Assembly (NCBI GenBank): GCA_018831265.1
Contig: JAHJCO010000028.1
Span: 1 to 64,000 of the forward strand
Length of the DNA: 64,000 nucleotides
Reading direction: 5' to 3'
From: Actinomycetota bacterium
GTDB taxonomy: Bacteria > Actinomycetota > Geothermincolia > Fen-727 > Anoxymicrobiaceae
Positions 33,619 through 40,555 of the stretch are shown one piece after another. Each line of letters starts with the position of its first letter. Position 1 is the stretch's first letter. The notes beneath the pieces are model-generated. The model had not been told where the DNA came from and ran no database searches. It saw only the letters and a program-made list of their open reading frames with translations. Both the position numbers and the translations under genes were made by a program.

Positions 33619-34134
33619 ATGACAGTTAGAGCGGGAGTACACGAGAATACCTGGGGGCACGTCGAGGCCCCCGCCTGGGTGCGTCCGGCGGTCACCTACC
33701 TGCGCCGGGTCGGGCCATATTTCCTACTGTTCGCACTGGTCGCGGCCACGGTCATCTTCGCGGTGAGCTGCAACGGATCGACCGTGGCGTTCACCAGCGG
33801 ATCCCGGACCTATACGCTGAGCGTGGAGGTCCCGGAGCGCGACGCGTTCGCGAAGGGCCTCTCGGGCCGCGAGAGCCTGCCGGCCGACGGCGGGATGCTC
33901 TTCGATTTCGGCCGTGACGTCACGACCTCGTTCTGGATGAAGGACACCACCATCCCGCTCTCTATCGCTTTCCTCGCCTCCGACGGAAAGGTCCTGGCCG
34001 TCAAGGACATGCAGCCGCTGGACCTCACACCGGTGGAGCCCCCCGGGGAGTACAGATACGCCATCGAGACGAACCAGGGATGGTTCGCGAAGCACGGCAT
34101 CAAGCCCGGTTCCCGGGCATCAATAGACCTCTAG
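33619..34134 (+). CDS. DUF192 protein with N-terminal membrane anchor
   Basis: A 171-residue protein. One transmembrane helix (YFLLFALVAATVIFAVSC) near residues 35-52 precedes a DUF192 domain (FAKGLSGRESLPADGGMLFDFG, TTSFWMKDTTIPLSIAFL). Such domains are often extracellular and of unknown function. There is no Shine-Dalgarno before ATG 33619. An upstream 10-17 codon ORF overlaps it in ATGA, so initiation may depend on coupling. It ends at the GNRA-loop terminator. Confidence 0.78.
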   Translation: MTVRAGVHENTWGHVEAPAWVRPAVTYLRRVGPYFLLFALVAATVIFAVSCNGSTVAFTSGSRTYTLSVEVPERDAFAKGLSGRESLPADGGMLFDFGRDVTTSFWMKDTTIPLSIAFLASDGKVLAVKDMQPLDLTPVEPPGEYRYAIETNQGWFAKHGIKPGSRASIDL

Positions 34135-34157
34135 ACCGGACGAGCCCCCCACGAGAA

Positions 34158-34183
34158 ACGGGCCCGGCGCAAGCCGGGCCCGT
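34158..34183. terminator. Bidirectional terminator with GCAA tetraloop
   Basis: ACGGGCCCGGC, GCAA loop, GCCGGGCCCGT: a perfect 11-bp stem between convergent genes. It is followed by CCCCTTT only, so the U-tract is weak. Confidence 0.75.
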
Positions 34184-34207
34184 CCCCTTTCAAGATCCGT
34201 GTTGTCT

Positions 34208-35059
34208 TCAGGCAATGGTGACGGCCGCGTTGCTGATGGCCACCTCTCCGCGCTCCGCGGTCTTCGCCTGGAAGACGATGGTACCGTCGCCCATGTCCCA
34301 CATCTCGGTGACGATGGTCTCACCGGGGAACACCGGGCGGCTGAAGCGCACCTTGACCGACTTGAACCGCTCCGGGTCGTTGTCGCAGTACTCCCTGAGC
34401 ACCGCGCGCCCGGCGTGCCCGAAGGTGCACAGCCCGTGCAGGATCGGCTTGTCGTACCCGGCCATGGACGCGAAGTTCGGGTCCGCGTGCAGCGGGTTGA
34501 TGTCGCCGGAGAGCCGGTAGATCAACGCCTGCTGGGGCAGGGTCTTCATCTCGACCACCTTGTCGGGTGCGCGCTCCGGCGGCTCGTTGCCGGGGGCCGG
34601 GCCCTTCTCTCCCCCGAAGCCGCCCTCGCCGCGGATGAAGGTGCCGAAGACGTTGTAGTAGACGACGTCACCGGCCTCGTCCTTGGTCTCGGCCTCGAGC
34701 TCGATGAGGGCGCCCTTGCCCTTGTCGTACACCCTGGCAACCCTGGGGTAGGTGGTGAGCTTGCCGCTCACCGGCGGCTGCTTGCGGATCTCCAGGTACT
34801 GCTCCCCGTGCAGCAGCATCAACAGGTTGATCTCTACTCCCGGGACGGCCAGCAGGCCCATCAGCGCCGGGAACGGCGGGATGACGCCGTACGTCGGCAG
34901 GACCGACAGTCCGGGGGGGTTCTCGTAGACGAACTTCAGGTCGTCCGCCTCCGCCCCCGCGCCCACGCCCAGCGCGTACAGGATCACCTTCTGCTGATCG
35001 TACTCGTAGGCCAGCGGGCTCAGCTCAGCCCCGACCGCCTTATCGAGGTCTATCGGCAT
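34208..35059 (-). CDS. MaoC-type (R)-enoyl-CoA hydratase 2
   Basis: A 283-residue double hot-dog protein like the hydratase 2 domain of peroxisomal multifunctional enzyme type 2. The catalytic Asp/His motif is YRLSGDINPLHADP, followed by KPILHGLCTFGHAGRA. It hydrates trans-2-enoyl-CoA to (3R)-hydroxyacyl-CoA. It is 14 bp downstream of an SDR that resembles the other half of MFE-2, so the pair would oxidise (or reduce) the (R)-hydroxyacyl-CoA. Start ATG 35059. Confidence 0.87.
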   Translation of the reverse strand: MPIDLDKAVGAELSPLAYEYDQQKVILYALGVGAGAEADDLKFVYENPPGLSVLPTYGVIPPFPALMGLLAVPGVEINLLMLLHGEQYLEIRKQPPVSGKLTTYPRVARVYDKGKGALIELEAETKDEAGDVVYYNVFGTFIRGEGGFGGEKGPAPGNEPPERAPDKVVEMKTLPQQALIYRLSGDINPLHADPNFASMAGYDKPILHGLCTFGHAGRAVLREYCDNDPERFKSVKVRFSRPVFPGETIVTEMWDMGDGTIVFQAKTAERGEVAISNAAVTIA

Positions 35060-35073
35060 GTTCTACACCCCCG

Positions 35074-35988
35074 TCAGTCCAGCTTGATGTGGCTGAGCGC
35101 CTTGCCCGTCTGTGCCGGCGCCGAATCGAACTCCTGGCCTCCCTCGAGGTTGGTGATCTCGGAGATCTTGGCCGCTATGTCATCGACCGTTACAGCCGCG
35201 GGGTCTTCGAAGAAAACGCCGGGGCCCTCCACGACCGCGGCGCGGCTGAAGTAGCCCGCACCGGCGACCAGTATCTGGCCGGACAGCTCGCAGGCTTCGC
35301 TGCACATGTAGGCGGCGACGGGGCTCACGAACTCGGGCTTCAGCTTCTCCACCACCTGGGGAGGCAGGACCGTGGCCGTCAGGCGCGTGCCCGCCACGGG
35401 GACCAGGGTGTTTGCCTTGATGTTGTACTTGGCCCCCTCCAGCTTGACCGAGTTCATCATACCGGCGATCCCCATCTTGGCCGCGCCGTAGTTGACCTGG
35501 CCGAAGTTGCCGTAGACGCCTGCCGCGGACGAGGTGCTCAGGATGCGGCCGTAGGCGGCCTCCCTCATGTACGGGAACGCCGCCTTGGTGCAGAAGAAGG
35601 TGCCGGACAGATGGACGGCGATGATGAGGTCCCAGTCCGCGACCTCCATCTTCATCAGGCTCTTGTCGCGCAGGATGCCAGCGTTGTTTATGAGGATGTC
35701 GATCCTGCCGAAGGAATCGATCGCGGTCTGGATTATCTTCTGCGCGGTGTCCCACTCCGCCACGCTGTCGTAGTTGGGGACAGCCTCTCCGCCCATCTCC
35801 TTGATCTCGTCGCAGACCTTCTGAGCGGGGGTCGCGTCGGATCCCGTACCGTCCATGGCTCCACCGAGGTCGTTCACCACGATCTTGGCGCCACGGCCGG
35901 CAAGCTGCAGCGCGTGAGCCCTGCCGAGCCCGCCGCCGGCGCCGGTTATGACCGCGACCCGGTCGTCAAACCTTATCTCGTCAGCCAT
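35074..35988 (-). CDS. SDR resembling MFE-2 (3R)-hydroxyacyl-CoA dehydrogenase
   Basis: A 304-residue SDR. The NAD motif is GAGGGLGRAHA, the NDLGG signature of the HSD17B4/MFE-2 group follows, with NNAG, STSSAAG (Ser) and YGAAK (Tyr/Lys). The C-terminus has an extra 50-residue tail. Start is ATG 35988 (AAGGAG 8 nt upstream). It precedes the hydratase-2 gene, matching the domain order of eukaryotic MFE-2 split into two proteins. Confidence 0.87.
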   Translation of the reverse strand: MADEIRFDDRVAVITGAGGGLGRAHALQLAGRGAKIVVNDLGGAMDGTGSDATPAQKVCDEIKEMGGEAVPNYDSVAEWDTAQKIIQTAIDSFGRIDILINNAGILRDKSLMKMEVADWDLIIAVHLSGTFFCTKAAFPYMREAAYGRILSTSSAAGVYGNFGQVNYGAAKMGIAGMMNSVKLEGAKYNIKANTLVPVAGTRLTATVLPPQVVEKLKPEFVSPVAAYMCSEACELSGQILVAGAGYFSRAAVVEGPGVFFEDPAAVTVDDIAAKISEITNLEGGQEFDSAPAQTGKALSHIKLD

Positions 35989-36165
35989 ATTCCATCTCCT
36001 TTCTCTAACCCACAAGTCAGTGCCGTCAGGACTGCTATTCTATAACTAATCAAGGTGGGTTGCATCCGGCCGCCAGAAGGGTCAGATCCCCGTTCCGGCG
36101 GGGTCTTTTCCCCTTCCGACACTGATAGAATTAGGCGTGCTGATACCGACGAAAGGGTGGTGGAT

Positions 36166-36933
36166 ATGTTCAAGGAGATGTTCGACCTGACCGGCAGGAT
36201 AGCCATCGTCACGGGTGGCAGCCGCGGCATCGGCGAGGCTATCGCGCTGGCGCTCTCGGAGTTCGGAGCGAAGGTGGTGCTCACCAGCCGGAAGATCGAG
36301 GGGCTCACGGCGGTCAAGGAGAAGATCGAGGCGGCCGGGGGCGAGGCGATCTGCATCCCGGCGCACATGGGCGACCTGGACTCGCTGCAGAAGGTCGTCG
36401 AAGGCACCCTTGAGGCATACGGGACCATAGACATACTGGTCAACAACGCCGCCACCAACCCGGTCTTCGGGCCCGCCATGGAGGCCGACGCGGCGGTGTG
36501 GGACAAGATACTGGACGTCAACCTGAAAGGCATCTTCTTCCTGACCAGGGAAGTGGGGAAGACCATGCTGGCCAACCAGAAAGGCAGCGTGATCAACATC
36601 AGCACCGAGGCGGCCCAGCGGCCGGCCCCGGGGCTCGGTGTCTACAGCATCAGCAAGGCCGGGCTGGACATGGTGACCAAGGTGTTCGCCCAGGAGTGGG
36701 GCCCGATGGGGGTCAGGGTGAACGGCATCGCCCCGGGGCTGGTCAAGACCAGCTTCTCCAAGGCGATGTGGTCCAACGAGGAGATACTGAAGTTCGTCAC
36801 CAGCAGGAACGTGCTGGGACGCATGGCCCGGCCGGAGGAGATAGCCGGGGCGGCGGTGTTCCTGGCGTCCGACGCCGCCAGCTTCATCACCGGGGAGACG
36901 CTCCTCGCAGACGCGGGGTCCATGCTCTCATGA
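36166..36933 (+). CDS. SDR family oxidoreductase (FabG-like)
   Basis: A 255-residue classical SDR: GGSRGIGEA, NNAA, ISTEAA and YSISK. It has the usual C-terminal FLASDAASFITGETLLADAG. It probably interconverts a ketone and alcohol with NAD(P). Start ATG 36166 with GAAAGGGTGG upstream. It is divergent from the MFE-2-like SDR and overlaps the next gene in ATGA, so it is coupled to a membrane iron-sulfur protein. Confidence 0.87.
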   Translation: MFKEMFDLTGRIAIVTGGSRGIGEAIALALSEFGAKVVLTSRKIEGLTAVKEKIEAAGGEAICIPAHMGDLDSLQKVVEGTLEAYGTIDILVNNAATNPVFGPAMEADAAVWDKILDVNLKGIFFLTREVGKTMLANQKGSVINISTEAAQRPAPGLGVYSISKAGLDMVTKVFAQEWGPMGVRVNGIAPGLVKTSFSKAMWSNEEILKFVTSRNVLGRMARPEEIAGAAVFLASDAASFITGETLLADAGSMLS

Positions 36934-37691
36934 TACTGGGGCATATCGTCTCCGGGGAGCGCAGCCCCGTCAGGCTGTTCCTCATGCGCATCTTCGCGCG
37001 CTACATCGAGGTCCCGGTACTCCACCTGTCGTACCAGGCCTGCGTGGGGAGGCTCCGATTCCTGTCGCGGTTCTTCCTTACCCGCTGGCTGCTCCTCTAC
37101 CCCCTCGCTTACCCGTTCGGGCACTACGGCGACACCGGCAGGCCGGTCCCCGCCGATGAGCTGATCGAAATGGTGAAGGGGCTGGAGGGGAAGATCGCCG
37201 TCGGACCCTGTCGGTGCCGGATGGGCCACAGGGCGTGCGCCCACCCGATGGATACGGACATCGTGATCCGCACCGGCGCAGACGTCTGGCTGGAGGCCTT
37301 CCCGACCATCTACCGTGAGATAAGCCGCCAGGAGGCGGTCGGGATAATCAGGGAGTGCGCGGAGCAAGGCCTGTTCCAGATGGTGTTCCTGCACTGCCTT
37401 CTCGGCGGGGCGGTCAACGAGTACGTAATCTGCAACTGCTGCACCGACGGCTGCGTTCCGTACATCCTCAACAGGACCCTGGGCCAGGATGTCTACCCGC
37501 TGGTGAAGGGGGACTGGCGCGCGGCGGTGGACCCGGAGGCCTGCAGGGCGTGCGGGACCTGCGTCGAGGTGTGCCCGTTCTCGGCGAGGGTGCTCGTGGA
37601 CGGACGGCCGGCGGTGCTGGAGTGCTTCGGGTGCGGGCTGTGCGCGGACCGCTGCCCCCACTCGGCCACCATGATGAATCCGGTCGCGTGA
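36930..37691 (+). CDS. 4Fe-4S protein with hydrophobic N-terminus
   Basis: A 253-residue protein. Hydrophobic stretches (residues about 13-55) suggest membrane association. Further on are two unusual Cys-rich motifs, PCRCRMGHRACAHP and ICNCCTDGCVPY, and a C-terminal ferredoxin (CRACGTCVEVCP, CFGCGLCADRCP). It probably carries electrons to or from the SDR encoded immediately upstream (ATGA overlap). I do not know its partner or substrate. Confidence 0.75.
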   Translation: MILGHIVSGERSPVRLFLMRIFARYIEVPVLHLSYQACVGRLRFLSRFFLTRWLLLYPLAYPFGHYGDTGRPVPADELIEMVKGLEGKIAVGPCRCRMGHRACAHPMDTDIVIRTGADVWLEAFPTIYREISRQEAVGIIRECAEQGLFQMVFLHCLLGGAVNEYVICNCCTDGCVPYILNRTLGQDVYPLVKGDWRAAVDPEACRACGTCVEVCPFSARVLVDGRPAVLECFGCGLCADRCPHSATMMNPVA

Positions 37692-37692
37692 T

Positions 37693-37726
37693 GACTTGAC
37701 TCCCGCCTGACCCCTACCCTAGTCAC
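37693..37726. repeat. Half family D element
   Basis: GACTTGACTCCCGCCTGACC followed by CCTACCCTAGTCACT, the complement of the half elements at 13521 and 15779. It straddles the DUF169 stop codon. Confidence 0.65.
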
Positions 37727-38484
37727 TTGCCCGGGTAAGACAGTCTACCCTCGATCTCCCTGTACAGCCGGTACGGCATCCCGCAGGTCATGTGGGCGGG
37801 TGAGTTGCCGCCCCAGGTCACGCCCCCGGTGCAGAAGTACGAGATGTTGGCGGCATCCTCTAGGTGCGGCAGGATGCTTGAGTTGCGGCAAACCGACATG
37901 TCCGCCATCGTGTTGCGGAGCATCCTCTCGAAGGTGCCGGTCACCCTCTCGCTCCTGAACAGGGTCCTGGTCAGGTCGTCGAAGCGCTTCCATCGCTTCA
38001 ACACCGCGAGCAGCCTGTTCGCGGTGTGTGTGAGCAGGACCCGGGCGCTCAACGTCGCGTCCCCCACCCCGAGGGCGGTCCAGCCGATCCGGCCGCGGTA
38101 CCGCGCCTGCAGCGAGCCGCTGGGAAGGGTGGCCGTGATCCTTCGGAGCTGCTCGGGCCTGCCGCGGATTATGACGACGTCCGGTTCGAGCCCCGCGCGG
38201 AAGCCCGACAGCGGGGCGAGGTAGACCCCCGCGACCGGTCCCTCCAGGCGCGGCTCGAGCCCCTGCTCGAAGGCGGTTTCGGTGCCCTTGAGGCCGAGGA
38301 CCACCGGCGACCACCTGCAGGTATCGATGGATCCGGGAACGATGAGTTGCTCATACCCGGACGTAGCCAGCCTTACCGCGTCGCAGTATGACACGCCGTC
38401 GTACGGCTCGAGATCCTCGAAGCCCTCAATGGATTCGAGGAACTTCACCCCGACGGCCGGCAGGTCCATGTCCGAAGTATCCAT
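37723..38484 (-). CDS. DUF169 family protein
   Basis: A 253-residue DUF169 protein. Recognisable features are YCDAVRLA, the CRWSPVVLGL motif and conserved Cys in CRNSSI and YFCTGG. The family is of unknown function and common in anaerobes and methanogens. I take ATG 38484. No Shine-Dalgarno precedes it: a family S hairpin (38492-38524) occupies that position. A longer ORF in this frame crosses that hairpin and rubrerythrin and is rejected. Confidence 0.7.
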   Translation of the reverse strand: MDTSDMDLPAVGVKFLESIEGFEDLEPYDGVSYCDAVRLATSGYEQLIVPGSIDTCRWSPVVLGLKGTETAFEQGLEPRLEGPVAGVYLAPLSGFRAGLEPDVVIIRGRPEQLRRITATLPSGSLQARYRGRIGWTALGVGDATLSARVLLTHTANRLLAVLKRWKRFDDLTRTLFRSERVTGTFERMLRNTMADMSVCRNSSILPHLEDAANISYFCTGGVTWGGNSPAHMTCGMPYRLYREIEGRLSYPGK

Positions 38485-38491
38485 AGCGTCA

Positions 38492-38564
38492 AGTGTAGCA
38501 AAAGTGCCTGACCCTATTGCTACATCCCGTCCGGAGCGTGCAGAAGTGCCTGGCACTTTTGCAC
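38492..38564. repeat. Two family S hairpins upstream of DUF169
   Basis: 38492-38524: TGTAGCAAAAG / CTATTGCTACA around TGCCTGACC. 38538-38564: GTGCAGAAGTGCC / GGCACTTTTGCAC, a variant with a different stem. Confidence 0.75.
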
Positions 38565-38569
38565 AAGAG

Positions 38570-39061
38570 CTAGTCGATCTTGTTGAAGGCGGTCTTCGGG
38601 GAGCCGCAGATGGGGCACTTGTCGGGGGGCTCGCCCTCCACCGTGTTGCCGCATACCTGGCAGACCCAGTAATCGACCTGGGTGTTGTTCCCGAGATCGT
38701 CAAGGGCCTTCCTGTACAGGCCGGCGTGGATCTGCTCGACCGCGTTCGCGTTCTCGAAGGACATCCGCGCGGCATTGTTGCCTTCGGCCGTCGCCCGCTC
38801 TATCATCCCCGGGTACATCTTCGTGTACTCGAACGTCTCCCCGCCGATCGCCTCCTCGAGGTTATCCGCGGTGCTCCCGATCCCGCCCGAAGCCTTCAGG
38901 TGCGCGAGCGCGTGCACCGTCTCGGCGTCGGCGGCCGCCCTGAACAGCTTCGCCGCCTGCGCGTAACCCTCCGCGTCGGCCTTCTTCGCGAACGCCAGGT
39001 ACTTCCTGTTCGCCTGGGACTCCCCGGCGAAGGCCTCCTTGAGATCCTCAGAAGTCGACAT
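38570..39061 (-). CDS. Rubrerythrin
   Basis: A 163-residue rubrerythrin that reduces H2O2 using a di-iron site plus a rubredoxin domain. Di-iron ligands lie in AFAGESQANRKY, ADAETVHALAHL, the TAEGNNAA helix and VEQIHAGLY. The C-terminal rubredoxin motif is VCQVCGNT ... CPICGSPK. Start ATG 39061 with AAGGAG upstream. It marks an anaerobic, oxygen-defence lifestyle. Confidence 0.93.
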   Translation of the reverse strand: MSTSEDLKEAFAGESQANRKYLAFAKKADAEGYAQAAKLFRAAADAETVHALAHLKASGGIGSTADNLEEAIGGETFEYTKMYPGMIERATAEGNNAARMSFENANAVEQIHAGLYRKALDDLGNNTQVDYWVCQVCGNTVEGEPPDKCPICGSPKTAFNKID

Positions 39062-39162
39062 GTCGGCACTCCTTTCTCCCGCCGTGATCCGGCTTCACTC
39101 CGGGTCTTCTCCCGACCCGGTGTCGTTCCTCCCGGCCCCGTAGAGCCGTTCCGGCACTAATA

Positions 39163-39175
39163 TATAATACGCATA
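39163..39175 (+). promoter_or_regulatory. Consensus -10 giving a leaderless trkA transcript
   Basis: TATAAT at 39163-39168, then ACGCAT, then the ATG at 39175. The predicted transcription start is the A of the start codon, and no Shine-Dalgarno exists. Confidence 0.65.
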
Positions 39176-40554
39176 TGGAAATCATAGTCGCGGGGTGCGG
39201 GGGGGTCGGGTCCCGCCTCGCCGGGTACCTGGTCGACGAGGGCCAGAAGGTCGTCGTGGTCGACAGGGATCCCGGATCGCTCGCAAACCTTCCAAAGCCC
39301 TTCAGGGGGACCACACTGGTCGGCGACGTGATGAAGGAAGCCGTACTGGTGAAGGCCGGCATCAAGAAGGCGGGTGGCTTCGCCGCCGTGACCCAGTTCG
39401 ACGACACCAACCTCGCGATATCGGAATCCGCTCAGTTCAGGTACAAGGTCGGCAAGGTCGTTGCCCGCCTGGTGAACCCCGAGCAAGAAACGGCCTTCGC
39501 ACGCAAGGATATCGAGTATTTCGACAGCACGACCATGATCGCGAGCCGGATCCGCTCCCAGCTCTTCCAGAGCCCGGACTCCATCGTCCAGCAGGACCGA
39601 AGCGAGGTGGGGATCCAGGTGATCGAGTTCGGAATCGGCGAGCAGGCGGCCGGCAAGCCGGTGGGGAACCTCACATACGGGATAAGCTCCAGGCTCCTCG
39701 TGCTGCTCCGGAACGGAAAGGTGGTCCCCTTCGTCGACGAGACGCCCCTCGTGAAGGGCGACAGGGCTCTCATGACCCTTCGCAAGGAGGGCTGGAGGGT
39801 GGTAAAGAGATGCATGGGCTCCGACCTGGACGAGAGCGCATGCCGTGGCGCGCTCGCGTTCGGCCTGGCCTCCGATGCGCTCGACGAGGTCGCCACCAGC
39901 TGGAAGGTGCTGGTCGCGGGGTGCAGCCAGGTGGGAGCGTACCTGGCGCGCCTGCTGGACGAGGAGGGGCACCACGTTACACTGATCGATCTCGATCCAG
40001 CCCTCTTCGAGCGGGTGTCGAAGGACTACAAGGGTGACTTCGTCGAAGGCGATATCTTCGCGCCGGAGGTGCTCGAGAAGGCCGGGATCAGGGAAGCGGA
40101 CGCGTTCGCGGCCGTCTCCAAATCGGACGAGGCGAACCTGAAGGCCGTCCAGGCCGCCAGAGGCGACTTCGGCGTGCAGCACGTTGTATCCCGCGTGTTC
40201 GAGCCGTCCGAGGAGCCCGCCTACCAGGCCCTCGGCATGCCGTACGTCTGCGGAACCAGGATGCTGGCGCTGGCCATCGGGGAGAGCCTGCTCAACCCGA
40301 CGGTGAGGTCCCTGTCCTCGTGCATGTTCAACCAGTACGACCTGGTGGAGTTCGAGTGCCCGCGTGGCTGGGAGGGCAAACGTGTCCGCGTCGCTTCGAA
40401 CGCCGCGAAGGTCACATTCGCATACATTGTCAGGCGGAGCACGGGCTACATGCCGGAGGAGAACTTCGTGCTGCGTGAAGGAGACGCGATATCCGCGCTC
40501 GTGACTCCGCGCAGACTCCGCAGGCTCGAGAAGACACTCCTCAGGCTGAGGTGA
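39175..40554 (+). CDS. trkA: Tandem TrkA/RCK potassium regulatory protein
   Basis: A 459-residue protein with two RCK modules, each TrkA-N plus TrkA-C. Nucleotide-binding motifs are GCGGVGSRLA (residues 7-16) and GCSQVGAYLA (about 246-255). It regulates a TrkH-type K+ channel in response to NAD(H)/ATP from the cytoplasmic side. It heads the cation cluster with a leaderless start and ends 1 bp before the P-type ATPase. A paralogue of like architecture is at 47169-48536. Confidence 0.88.
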   Translation: MEIIVAGCGGVGSRLAGYLVDEGQKVVVVDRDPGSLANLPKPFRGTTLVGDVMKEAVLVKAGIKKAGGFAAVTQFDDTNLAISESAQFRYKVGKVVARLVNPEQETAFARKDIEYFDSTTMIASRIRSQLFQSPDSIVQQDRSEVGIQVIEFGIGEQAAGKPVGNLTYGISSRLLVLLRNGKVVPFVDETPLVKGDRALMTLRKEGWRVVKRCMGSDLDESACRGALAFGLASDALDEVATSWKVLVAGCSQVGAYLARLLDEEGHHVTLIDLDPALFERVSKDYKGDFVEGDIFAPEVLEKAGIREADAFAAVSKSDEANLKAVQAARGDFGVQHVVSRVFEPSEEPAYQALGMPYVCGTRMLALAIGESLLNPTVRSLSSCMFNQYDLVEFECPRGWEGKRVRVASNAAKVTFAYIVRRSTGYMPEENFVLREGDAISALVTPRRLRRLEKTLLRLR

Positions 40555-40555
40555 C

